Assembly (NCBI GenBank): GCA_032358255.1
Contig: JAULBX010019966.1
Span: forward strand, 17,145 to 81,144
From: Heterotrichella gracilis
Taxonomy: Eukaryota > Sar > Xanthophyceae > Tribonematales > Xanthonemataceae
Direction of reading: 5' to 3'
Length of the DNA stretch: 64,000 bases
This document shows positions 23,430 to 35,900 of the stretch, piece by piece (position 1 is the first letter of the stretch; every line of letters begins with the position of its first letter). The position numbers and the translations under genes are program-made. The notes beneath the pieces were generated by a model. It did no database searches and was not told the origin of the DNA. It saw only the letters and a list, made by a program, of their open reading frames with translations.

Positions 23430-26400
23430 GCACAGGGTAGTGGTCGTCAACTGCTTCAATCCACCCCGGCAGCTTCGTACTGCTCTGGCAAGGCTGCGGG
23501 GTACTACCAAGACGTTGCTGCAGGCTGTGTGGGGTACTTCCAGTGCACAGGTAGGAAAGGTTAGAAATCACTTTTAAGTCGTCAAGGGTACGTTTCACGT
23601 TGCTGGGGGGATTCAAATTGGGCAATACTATGGTCACGGCATGTGCAACTCCCGCATGCGTTCCAGGTATGCTGATGTTTTGCGCCATAGGTTGGCAATT
23701 GAATGACCTAAAAGGCCGAACTATTGTTGCTGTGGATGTAATTCGGGTGGCCTTCGCACGAATAGCCATGTCTGGGTCTATACTTCGTTTGTCATGCCAG
23801 CTGTCGCCCCGAGGCATGGCGATGCCCACCTTTGAAGTGCCAAGCCAACAACCCTTAGGGTTTAGGGTGAAGAGCCAGGCCACACCCTGGGCCGGCCAAC
23901 ATTTGCAACCATACATATGGCACTGATGCCAAGGGGCGAAGTGGTAAATTTAAAGGTGCAGGCACTGCAGGCCACAGGCTACCCAATACACTAGCGCCAG
24001 GGCGATGCCAGTGCAGGTTACCCTAGGGTAACAACAGTGCCGGCCAGTCACTGGTACCCATTTTATTCCCCGCCTGTTATCCGTTGCAGATCCAAAAGGC
24101 TACTTCTAGTACCCTTGCCCCGTGGCACCTTGAACCCTAAACCCCCAACCCTAAACCCTAAACCCTTCACCTGTTGCAGGCACCACGGGCTACTACTACC
24201 CCTGCCCCGCTGGCACCCTCTTTGACCCTTCCTGCACATGCTGCAACTGGGCGGCACAGGTCACGTGCGGGGGCGCCACCACCACATCACCATCGCCCAC
24301 CACCACCGCTGCCTCACCACCTCCACCCAAGGCCAGCCCTCCTCCAAGCCCAAGGTGAGTATAATGCAATCAAGAAATTACGCAATGTCATACAAAGTGT
24401 GATGCCCTCTTGTACTTAGAATGAGTGTGTTGCTGCGCATCGGCTAGGGTTGTAAGGGTAAGGAAGTTGGCAAAATGTATGCGTACTGCAGAGCGGGCCT
24501 CATGTACATTGCTGCTTTGAACCAAAGGCAATTTGAGTGAGCTAATGTATACGGTATTAAGTATGCCGAGGCCTGACTTACAGAATGTTCTTTTTAGACA
24601 CATGCTGGATGGCCACATACAGGCCGCCATCCCCATCCCCGCCACTTGCCAAATCCCCACCACCACCCACCATTGCCACCTCTCCACCACCACCCACCAT
24701 CACCTCCTCCCCACCACCAACAACCATCGCCGCCTCACCACCACCACCAGGTAATACCACTCCTGGCACTTTTCAACCCAAAATGTGTTCGCCTCAACCC
24801 CACAATCAGCCACACCATGGCAGACATGGTGTCCCTAAATAACATCCTTGATCCCCTTATTGTCGCCCTTTGAAATTGCCCCAAACCCTGTGCAGGGTCT
24901 TGCACCACCGGCACAGACGCCCAGCGCACCACGTGCTTCTGCACGGGCAAGGCCAATGGCCAGTACGCAGACACATTCAAGGGTTGTGTGGCATACTTCA
25001 ACTGCTACCCGGGCTCCAGCGTGTACCAGCCATGCGCTGCGGGAACCCTGTTCAGCGACACCCTAAAGGTGGGTCCAAAACCCTATCCTAGGGTTTGCAA
25101 TATGTGTGATCTGTTCTTGTGCAACATATGGTGGTACTCGTTGTTAACATGAGTGGTTGCCTTGCGTGCAGTACTGTGACTACAGTGCCAACGTCCAATG
25201 CGGATCAACCACACCCGCATCCCCACCACCCACCACTACCACAAGCTCCCCACCACCACCACCCACCACCAACCCTTCACCGCTACCACCCACCGCTGTT
25301 GCCAAGCCCCCACCACCTCCCTCCACCCCCTCCACCCCCCCCTCCAACTGCCAGATGGTTGGCTACTGGGGCCAAAATTCCGCCAGCAATGGGAACCCAA
25401 ATTCCGCCACATGGGAGCAACCCCTGCGGGTGTATTGCGCCAGCGGGGCCTATTCATCCATCATGCTTGCATTCAACCACATGTTCAAGGACAGTACAGC
25501 GGGTGGGGGCCCAAACATCAATCTGGCCAACCACTGCGACACAACATTTCCAGGATCGTCGCTGCTGCACTGCCCTGATGTGGCCACAGATATCAAGTAA
25601 GGCTGCAAAACCCTAACCATGTCCCTAAACAGTGTGCTTCCCAGATCCTAAAACAACTAGGGATTCACAATGCGTCGCATTTTTGAAAAACGAATGCGTA
25701 ATACGTCGCATTTTAGCCCTTTTTCGGAATGCGTACGCATTATGTGTGAAAAATGCGTTAATTAGATATTAAATCAAATTTAATGAAAATATATCGAAAT
25801 AAGATCTCTAAATTTTTTTTTAGCTGTGAAACAAGCAGGGCTTGCCAAATGAGTTAAGATGTGGGCTGTTTCATGTAGTTGGGTGTGGCTTTTGTCTTTT
25901 ACTTTTGATGATGTATTATGTAATTAACGCATTTTCACGCATTTTAACGCATGCTGAAGAAACAAATGCGTATTTTTACGCATTTACGCAATGCGCATGC
26001 GCACTACGCATTACGCATCATGAATCCCTAAAAACAAACCTCTAATACCCTAAAATGTGCTTGCAAAGCCTCACCAAGACCCTGTGTTGTGTTGCTCTCA
26101 TGACTGCCGGGCAAAATCAGGCCCCTGCACCACTGCATTGTCATCTACCGGAAGCTGTACTAAAATATTATCTGCCCCTTGTGAAAACACCACACATTAG
26201 CATGAACATGTGCACAATCTTCTGGTGTCAACCTCTTTCCCGCCTTCCTCAGGTACTGCCAGAGCCTGGGTGTGCGTGTGATGCTGTCCCTGGGTGGTGC
26301 AGCAGGGGTGTACGGATTTGCTGCCGAGGCGGATGGGGGTCCCTACGCCACCCAGATCTGGAACATGTTTCTTGGGGGCAGCAGCGCCACACGCCCCTTT

Positions 26401-29400
26401 GATGATGCGGTAATGGATGGGGTGGACCTGGATATTGAGGTAGGAGCCAAAACCCTAGCCAAAACCCTACACTCAAACCCTTTGATGATGCGGTGATGTA
26501 TAGGGTGGACCTGGACATTGAAGTGCTGTGCCAAAACCCTAGCCAAACCCCTATAGAAGCCCTGCACAAACCATTCCTCTCCAGCCATCTGCCTTGCATG
26601 TGCTTGGGCCTGGGACATTGCTTGCTCCTTTGCATGCACTTTCACTCATTGGGTAAATGCATTCAAGTGCGATGCTGTTGCCAATGCATCCCTCCCAGAG
26701 AGATGCGCACCACAGCCATCAAAACCATAGTCCTCCTCCTCACCTTACCACCATCTCCAACCCCCCTCCTGCAGGGCGGCAATACCCAAGGGTACTCCAC
26801 GCTTGTGGACAGCCTGCGCACCCTGTACGCCCAGAACCCTAGCAAACCCTACATCATCAGCGCCGCCCCCCAGTGCGTGTACCCCGACGCCTACCTTGGC
26901 CCTGCACCAGGCAAGGCGCTCACTACCTCCTGGTTCGACTGGGTGCACGTGCAGTTCTACAACAACTACTGCGGGGTGCAGAGCTATGGGGGCGCAAGCT
27001 TCAACTTTGACCAGTGGGATGCCTGGGCGAGGACAATCAGCAAGAACCCTAACACCAAGGTAGGGTTGAGCGCATTGCCGCTGCACCAGATATTTGCTGC
27101 ACGGCGGGGCAATCATGATGTTCAATAACAATCATTGTAACTATAATTACAGTATACACCTAGTCATCGTATCCAGCTGTTTCCTGGACAGCGGGTCCGG
27201 ATCGTGATTGAACTACATATTAGTGGCCATATATACAAGTTCCTTCTGCCCTGTACCTACGCTCTACATTGGCACTAGCGCGAACTTCCTGGGTGCGCCC
27301 GCCAGCGCCAGCTCAGCAGGCAAGGTGTACCCTTGCTTAGGGTTTCTTGCATCCACCAAAACCCCCTTGCCCCCCCTCCCCAGGTCCTCTTGGGTGTCCC
27401 CGCCAGTGCCAGCTCAGCAGGCAGCGGCTACGTTGACTACACCACACTCACTGCCATCCTGACCAGCCTCATCGCAAAGTACCCATCCACATTTGGGGGC
27501 GCAATGGTGTGGGATGTGGGCACCAGCGCCAACAACCCAGTCGGTGGCCAACCCTACGCAAAGGCAGTAAGAGATTTTCTCAATGCAAATTGTGGGGCGT
27601 CCTCCCCTCCTCCAGGGGGTGTAATATCCTCCCCCTCCCCCCCACCGCCAAAAACAATCGCATCCCCTTCCCCGCAACCACCCCTATTGGCCGCGTCTCC
27701 CTCACCACCACCGCCAAAGGTCACTGCTTCCCCCTCCCCACCACCACCAAAACCACCCACCAGCAGCCCCAGTCCCCCACCATCACCACCACCAAAGCCA
27801 CCTACCAGCAGCCCCAGCCCGCCACCAGCCAAAAGCCCCTCCCCGCCACCTGCCAAGAGCCCCAGCCCCCCACCACCCTCCCCACCTACCAAGAGCCCCT
27901 CCCCACCCCCACCCCCATCGCCACCGTCAGCAGGTAATCACAGCACCAATCTGCGGCAGATGTATCATGTCCTTTGCATGAATTTGTAACCCAGCCACTA
28001 TCCCACAGGTCACGAGCAGTCCAATGCTAGGTTTTTAGATTGCTATTGCATTTCAGCACAAAATGCATCACCAATGCATCGGGTTTGAGCATCCAGCCAT
28101 GCTGCCACCAAAAAAGTATAATAATAAGAATAGTATAGTTAGTTGTTAACAGCAGATAGTGGACATTACTCCTCCCAGCCTATGCTTATCCACCAACCAT
28201 AGTATCTCCCCCTTGCCGCAGGCACCAGCCCCAATGTGGTTGGCTACTTTGGCTCCTGGTACTGGTACTCCAACGCCAACTCCATCCCCGCCTCCTTCCT
28301 CACCGCCCTGCCCTCCCTCACCCACATCAACTACGCGTTTGCCTCCATCTCCTACAGCAAGCCCACAGACTCCTACTACCTAGACCTCACAGACCCTTGG
28401 GTGGATATGGCGCAGTGCGTGGGGGGGATGAGCTGCCCGTCGCAGTGCATCGCATACAACTCCACATGCACCGCAAACTACAGTCCCCAGCTTTCTCTCA
28501 TCCCGGACACAAAGACAGCGGTCCCAGGGGGGACGTGTTATGGTACAGACCAGTGTGTCAACAAGGGGGGTGGCGCTGCCTACCCACGCATCTGCAACAC
28601 TTACCCGGCAGGTGGGGACAGAATAAACGACTGTGATTTATAACAAAATCCATCAATTCATCAGTTGCTCTATTTCATGCATTTATGCATGCACCCATGC
28701 TCTAATTATTATTACCTTATAGTTTGCACACCCACCCTGCAGGAAACTACCCAGGCTACATCTGTGGCCAGATTGCGTACCTGCAGCAGCAAATGGCCAC
28801 TAAATCTCCGGGGACCAAATTGATGCTGTCTGTGGGGGGGTGGTATGACTCAAACTACTTCAGCCCTGCAGCCTCCGACCCCTACAGGTATGGGCTTCAG
28901 GTTTTGAACTTCGTGCAGTGTGCAGTGTTGCAGTACCCATTATGTGGCCCTGGATGCACACATCAGACTCCCCGATTGCTGCCTTGATTGCCCTCAAAGT
29001 GGCAATGCGCCTATTGTTCCAATGTTGACCATCAAAGCCTGACGAGATGTCATCGATGATTCACAAGCATCTGATCAGATTGGCCTCATAATCAATACCG
29101 ACAGCATGCCCTCCCCCAAAACCGCCCCGCAATGCACCCATTGCGCGACATTAACATCGCACCCACCCCACCACACCACACAGGGCGCAGTTCATCAAAT
29201 CCGTGGTTTCCTTCCTTGACACCTTTGGCTTTGACGGGGTTGACCTGGACTGGGAGTACCCCACATGGGAGCACAAGGGCCAGCCCCTGCCAGGGGCAAG
29301 CGACAGCGGAAGCCCGGAGGATGTGCGGGATTGTAAGAGTGAGGCATGCGTGTATGCGGGCAGGACGCAGGACACCGCCCGCCTCACAGCGCTGGTCACA

Positions 29401-30940
29401 GGTGGGTGGGTGGGGGGCTGACGGAGAGGGGGAGAGGGGGGGTGGGAGGGTATTGAGATTGGCGCTGCATGCAACACATGCGGTGACGCCCGGTGGAAAT
29501 GCGTCTGTTCAAAAGCGTGTACACGGTGCATGGCTGGTTAAGATGTTGTGTCTGTCGGTATGTGTGGGGCATGTGCCAGCCTCATCGTGCCCTGTAGTAT
29601 TATCAACCCCTGCATTCCTTCCTCACCATTGCCCTGCCCCCTGAAGGCTTACTGTCTCACTAGCCAGAGTAACACCCTCCGCCTCACCTGTTCCCTCCCT
29701 CCCTCACCCCCCTCGCTTCCCTCCCCCAGACCTGCGCACCGCCCTGAACGCCGCCACCCCCAAGCGCGGGGGGCGCTACCTGCTAACCATGGCGGGGCCT
29801 GCGGGGATTGCTAAAATGGACGACATTTCCATGGGGTCTGTGTGCGCCCAGCTTGACTTTGTCAACGTCATGACATACGACATGGCAGGTGGGTGGGGTG
29901 GAAGGAGGGTGTAGCTCATGAGCCGGTGCTGCCAAGTGTACTACCATTGCCTTGTCACATGCTCTCATGATGTGGGTCAGGGTTGCAATGTAACTCGAGC
30001 TGTGTGTTTGCAAGTGTCACGCTGATAAGGTGTGTACATGGTGCCAATCAGATGGGTTACTGAGCGGCTGGTTGAAATGTTTAGCAGTAAACATGCAAAC
30101 CACGTGGGTAATTCATCAAAATGGCATTGCGTAACAGCATGGCATTTGACTTATGGGAATCAGCAGTGACAGGCACTCCTGTTGGCAAGCCCATTAGGGT
30201 TCTGTAATAAAACCCTTCATTGGGGTTTCCCCCGCAGGCTCCTGGGACAGCACTGCCGGCCACCAGTCCGCACTTTACAGCTCAGAACCAGCTGGAACCA
30301 CCACGCCCCTCCCCACAGTGGACGCAGCGGTGCAGTATTACACAACCCAGGGCTGCCCGGTAGGCAAGATCAACGTGGGGGTGCCCTTCTACGGGCGCAG
30401 ATTCCTAGGGGTGAGCCAGGGGCCCAATGCCACATTGCCAGGCCTACGCCAGCCATTCGACTCCGCACTCACCACATCCCAGGTAGGGTTTAATTTGGAC
30501 AGGAGGGCGATGCTGTTCCCCATGATTGGTCACACCCCTGTGTTGCTCCTGGACTCTCAGCTGCCGGGATGACCTTCCTTTCTTGCTCCTGTTTACTCGC
30601 CTTGACCTGCGTGCCTGTTCAAGTCACTGGACAGGCTGGGCAATCATTGATACGCTTGTTATTTTATTTGCTTTCTTTGCCAATTTCTCAGGCTGACCCC
30701 ATCCCCAACTACTCGACCATCAAGGGCCTTGGGTACCAGACATACTACGATGCAGCTGCCAAGGCGTCCTATGCATACAGCGCCAGCGCCAAGAGCTTCA
30801 TTTCCTTTGACAGCACACAGGCAGTGGCGGACAAGGGGGCGTACATCAAATCCAAGGGGCTGGGGGGGGGCATGATTTGGGCGCTCACACTTGATGGGGA
30901 CAATAGTCTGCTCAACGCCCTTACAACTTCTCTGAAATAA
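23430..30940 (+). CDS. Secreted bimodular chitinase: 2x CBM14-like, 2x GH18
   Basis: Fourteen exons (23430-23550, 24180-24354, 24623-24750, 24896-25068, 25172-25596, 26253-26439, 26775-27059, 27384-27933, 28222-28611, 28743-28887, 29184-29401, 29730-29888, 30238-30482, 30692-30940) join in phase and encode 1149 residues to TAA. Order: a CBM14/peritrophin-like domain ([10 protein letters not shown]...[12 protein letters not shown]), a Ser-Pro linker, a second CBM14-like domain ([26 protein letters not shown]), a Pro linker, a hevamine-type GH18 domain (MVGYWGQN, catalytic DGVDLDIE), a long SPPPP linker and a second GH18 domain of a different subfamily ([12 protein letters not shown], catalytic [16 protein letters not shown]). 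Both catalytic Glu residues are present. The enzyme should bind and hydrolyse chitin outside the cell or in a food vacuole. No signal peptide exon was found; the 5' end is upstream of 23430. Confidence 0.88.
24072..24133 (+). repeat. Decoy of chitinase CBM14 exon
   Basis: Acceptor and about 50 nt resembling the start of exon 24180-24354 ([12 protein letters not shown]) recur 105 nt upstream, interrupted by stop codons and followed by a CCCTAAA tract at 24130-24171. Confidence 0.8.
25658..26030. mobile_element. hAT-like MITE in chitinase intron
   Basis: The 373-nt AT-rich segment is bounded by perfect 10-bp inverted termini TAGGGATTCA / TGAATCCCTA. The flanking octamers AAAACAAC (25650-25657) and AAAACAAA (26031-26038) match at seven of eight positions, as an 8-bp target duplication would. 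The TAGGG terminus and 8-bp duplication are typical of hAT elements. Subterminal regions carry many ATGCGT/ACGCAT units in both orientations. There is no transposase, so it is non-autonomous. It lies in the intron between chitinase exons 25172-25596 and 26253-26439. Confidence 0.85.
26475..26525 (+). repeat. Decoy of GH18 catalytic exon end
   Basis: About 48 nt copying the end of exon 26253-26439 ([14 protein letters not shown]) occur right after its donor, with the codons partly changed (MDG to a stop-like context). Confidence 0.8.
27285..27330 (+). repeat. Decoy of chitinase exon 8 start
   Basis: About 45 nt resembling the start of exon 27384-27933 ([12 protein letters not shown]) recur 100 nt upstream. 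Confidence 0.75.
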
Positions 30941-32918
30941 AATGTAGCATGACAGTTACTGTATATAGGGCAAACATTAGGCTAAACAATAACTGAGTTG
31001 CATTTGAGAAAACAAGCTGTTCAATATTGAACACTAGTCCATCCTCATTTCAACAATGATCCCCCTTTGATTGTGTGTTATGCGCTTAGTGAATCTTTTC
31101 CTGTGGACCAACACACTTTAGAAAGCTCAGCCTGGACAGCTGTCGGAATTTTGGCCAGGGCAGCGGCCCTAGCGGCTCTCTGGCATACAGCTCAACATTG
31201 TTGTCACACTAAGTGATAATGGGACGTTTCTGAACCTGCAGGCAATTAATGACTCGAGTCACTGTCAGCCCATTATCAGAACTGTTACAGACATTTGACA
31301 AACATTAGCCGTGGATGTTCTAAATTCTGTCTTTGGAGGCTCTGTACTTTTTTGTTGATTGGCCACTTGCGGCAATTTTGCACTGCTCTTCTTGAAAGGT
31401 CGCATCTTGCATCGAATGCGATCATCATGCGATGCTTATGTTCAGGATGTGCAGTACGTCCTATACATATTGTTCGTCAAATAAAATATTGTACATCGAC
31501 ACGATGTGGTTGCTAACTCTTAGGTTAATCTACCCTAAGGAGTACCAAGCCTGCTAATGCTTGCAAGGCAGGGGCAAAACAAGCAACTCCCCTATTTAAT
31601 GTAGCCACCAGTGTATCACTAATTCAAACTTGTTTCTAACCGCTAGTAGCCAATATTTTGATAGCCAACCTGCAGGCTATGGCTACACAATGCAGCCAAA
31701 TAGACATCATGTCCTACAGAAAATATGTTTGCATGCAATACATGGCTGCACTCATACATAAAAGGTGGTCAGCCAGACGGCGCGTTCCTGACTCCTACGG
31801 TTGCAAAACTCGACTACACTTTTCAGATACATGTAAACTCACTGAATGTTGTCTTTTTTATTGATATACTCAGGTAGACTTGCGTGCATCCGTAAAAACC
31901 CAGTTGTAAGTTGGATATAACTATATACAACAATCGTAGGGCTACGTTTGTTGTATCTGCTCTATAAATAAAATTGTCATGATACACTCACACTACTAAA
32001 AATTCCCTACGTGTCTCCGCGCATACCCTGTTCACTTTACCTATCTTCACTTCCTGGCGGATTGTCACAGGCGACTCACTACCAGGCCTTACTCCATTGC
32101 TACCAATGCCGGGTGATTTGCCCTCCAGTGCCCTGGGTGATCATGGCACCGCATTGCACGAGGCAGGCAGCAAAGGGGGCACTGCCGCCGGAGCCCGTGC
32201 ATACGCCAGCCAGCTGTGCTCCAGCTTGGTGCCTGGCTGGGATGCTTTGCCAAACCGCGCTGCAGAGCTGTTTGCCACTGCTGCCTCAAAATGTAATGCC
32301 CCACAGCAGATCACTGAGCGCTGCACACACGCCGCGCCCCCCCCCCCCCCCTCCCCAAAGTCGACGTCATTTTTTTCAGCACAGCCCCATCTTCATGCAA
32401 GCCCAGGGCTGCCTTCCTGTCGCTGACTCTTCAGGCATAGAAAGACGGAGAGTAACGCTGCACGTTTGATGCCTGTGAGGATGACGAGCTGCATGGCTCA
32501 GAGCACAGCTGCCAATGACAGCACCTGCCAAGCTGCACCTACAGAAAGGAGGTGCACACAAGTCTGCATAGCTCCACCACTGATATCTATGCAGTAAGTG
32601 GCATAACAGCAGTGATACCCCCTGGATCACCGCAATCCCTCGCCGATGGAAGTTTTTTCCTGACTGGCTTTTCAAAGGGGCTATGCGTCATTGGCAATCA
32701 CTAAATGCTATGCCGACTTTTGGCGTCCCTCCCCCCCTCTAACAAAATGGGCAGTTGACTGCATGAGTCATGTACCTGGCCCCAGGTAGGGTTGTGTGCA
32801 TTGCAGGAACCCTACCACCAAGGGAGGGTTGGGTGCAATGCCACTACACGAGCTGTCTGCTGCACGGTGGGGCCAGGTCGTGATTGGATGAAAAACCCTA
32901 CCTTGCCCAACAAGTTCC
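30941..32918. other. Intergenic region between chitinase and E2-PARP gene (convergent)
   Basis: Two convergent genes end at the borders. The stretch is AT-richer than the genes and should hold both 3' UTRs. An open frame at 32097-32426 with moderate coding look ends in a poly-C tract; no family or splice structure supports it. Confidence 0.55.
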
Positions 32919-35900
32919 TCAGGGCTTGATGTGCAGGATGTACTCGGGGTAGGCCTGCACGCGGTCGTACACTGCGTGGATGTTGATGCTGGTGGTGGAG
33001 TGGGCGCCAGGGGTTGGGCGCGTGCCCCCTGCAACAGGTAAGCAGGTTTTCAGGATTGAGCAAAGGTGTAGTTGTATTTAGGGTGGGGCGCATGGCACCT
33101 GCAACAGCAAAGATCATGAACTGGCAATTGGAGTTACATCAACCCTGCTGAACATCCTCAAGATGTACTTGCAGTTTATTGGGGTGGGATGGATGTCACG
33201 ATGAACTCTAATATGTGTGCATTGCTGGCCACGCCAGCGTGTGCACTAGGTCTGCAAGGAGTGCCACGTCCAAAAAACCCACACTGTAGGAGTTCATCTG
33301 CCTAACAGGTACGCTTGGCAGGACAGCTGGCATAGTACAGCTTTAATGTTCACACTACAATAGTGACGAGTTCATGCCAGCGCACCTGGAATACCAGCCA
33401 CGCTCTTGCCCAAAACCACCCTGCACAGCATCATCGCGTACTGTCCCTGGCACTCAAATTTGAAGCCACCGGGCACTTTTGGTACAGGTTGAGCTGCGGC
33501 AACTCCCCTTGCAACTGTCTGTGCTCGGCGTTGTGCTGCACCACGTCCCCTTGCAACAAGTACCTGGCGGACATATGGACCGATACTGCCAGATGGAGGT
33601 GCGCCAAATGGCTGTGCGCCAAATGGCTGTGCGCCAAATGGCTGTGCGCCAAATGGAGGTCCGCCAAAAGGAGGTGCGCCTAATGGCTGTGCCCCAAATG
33701 CAGGAGCGCCATATGGAAGTGCGCCAAATGGAAGTGCACCATATGGCGCAGCCACTGGCATGGCCACCCTGCAATGCAATCAATTTGCTTTACTATGCCA
33801 CTCTACTACTGTGTATGGTGCCACCCCCACTGTTAGAAATGGCGCAAGCACTGCCAGGATAGAGCTGAGTGGCGCATGCTTGCGCACGACAGCTTGCTAA
33901 CCTGGCTGCATTGCTAACATGCGTGTTACCAAGCTAATTGACATTGCCACCCCCATCTACATGCCCAGCACGCACCTTCTGCTGTACTCCCAGCTGTAGG
34001 AACAATGTTCTGCAAAGTAGATCCCTGCGCGGCACAACCAGAGCATGAGTAAGCTTTTAATGAGGAAGCGATCCAGTATCTCCCATGTAAGTAATACACA
34101 TGTGTGTAACACGCCCAGAGGCCACCATGATCCATGCCCAAGCTACATGATACGATTTCGCGTGCTGCCAATCTCGTTATGCCAAATCTTGCACAGTGGA
34201 CCAGTAACCGCTGACAGCATCAAACAGGGAGCGGGTCCGTCTTGTGCGTGTTTGCATGCATTGGTAACAGGTAGCTATCTGCAATGTTGAACATAAGCTA
34301 ACATCATGCCACCAACATTCTGTATCATATACTGGTGTCAACGACTGCCATTGAATACAGGAACCGCTGTGAGATGTGCGTCGGCAGTGATTCACTCCCA
34401 AATCAATCCCCTTCCTCCCAGGATTGATTTCCAAACAGACTGCTGTGTATGCTACCCTGTACCCACCTACCTTGCCCCAATGCCCCAGATGGGTTGCTGA
34501 CCCTTGGATCAAACCCTTCCTCCAGAATCGAGTCGATATTGGCGAGAGCAGTACCGTGGAACAGCCACTGCTTGTTGGCGGCATCTTCTCTGCCGCACTC
34601 CCGCACAATTCTGGTGTGAGCCAGTTGATGGGCTAGCCACAGCTCAGGGTTTTGGATGCGCTGCGACACAAAATAACTTGAAGTATGAGTGAACTTACAA
34701 TTTAGAAAAGTGTAATTTGAACATGCCTCATGCAGCTGCAGCATAGAAAGTTTTTTCCTCAATGTCCAATCCAAAATGGAAGAAATACAAATAGCAACGG
34801 TAGGACTGCAGCTTGCATGCCTATGTTGATTTTGAGGCATATTCCGGTGCTCAACAGCAGCTGTGAGGCAAGCACTTACTGGCATGCAGCAGCAAGACTA
34901 CCAACCTGCCGGTGCAAACCCCAAATTAGGGGACACTACCACCCTATACGCATTTCCCAGGGCACTGTCTTACCTGGACCCTGACCACTGAAAAGGGGCA
35001 TCTGCCGCCCCGCTGTAATGCTTGCGACACACGCTCCACCTCCTCCTCCAGCACTCTGGTATTTGCGTCTTGCACCCTATTGAACACACAGCAGCAAGCC
35101 ATGTATGGGCATGGTTGTTCACTGCCAGCGCATGCACTCCTACCACAGCAGATCTAGAAGGGCAGAAAATGGGACCATAGAAGGCTGGGCTGGGCCGGAC
35201 TGAGTTAAACAAAATTGCAGCTCAACCTACTTTTCAAGCATGTAGGAATTGCCACAGGTTGATGATGCCCGAGTGTCATTAATTGGCACATATAAAAGCG
35301 TTGCATGGTGCGCAGCATCATACCCCTCTGGCTGTTCCTGCACCGCCCACATCAGCGCCGCATCGGGGTCGCCACCAGCCGCTCGCAGCGCCTCCACAGC
35401 CCTGCTCTCTGAGAGCCCGTTGGCCAGCAGGGGCTCCAGTTGCTCTGCACCAAGCACAGATGTGTTCAGGGCGTACGTGAAACACCTGTGGGCACTTAGC
35501 AATCCAGCCAGTTATGACAATGATTACGATGGTGGACTGTGATGGATAATGATATTGTGATGGTACAACCTGCAAGTGTTGTAATTCACACACCCAGCAG
35601 AAGCCAATAATGTGCTGGAGAGTACAGTAGCCAGTCAGTATACATACAATAAAAGCTGCCCGTGTACTGGCTATGATGTAAACCCACCAGTGGTTGCTGA
35701 TTGTTTACTGTAGCCAACATCTGCTGCACGCATAGCGCAGCATTTCCCCTGCAGGTACAGAGATTTACACATGCTTAACCCTGTCCACCTTACCCCACAC
35801 CTACCAAAAGTGTAGGGGGCCGCTCCACTACCAGTTTTGGGCCAGGGCAAGTCCACCAGGCGCACCCTCTCACCGCTTTCCCTGAGCACAGCCACACCAA

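Noticed and set aside
32011-32469. Plus-strand frames of 109-152 residues between convergent genes
   Set aside because: Two frames compete, neither has splice or family support, and one ends in a poly-C tract.
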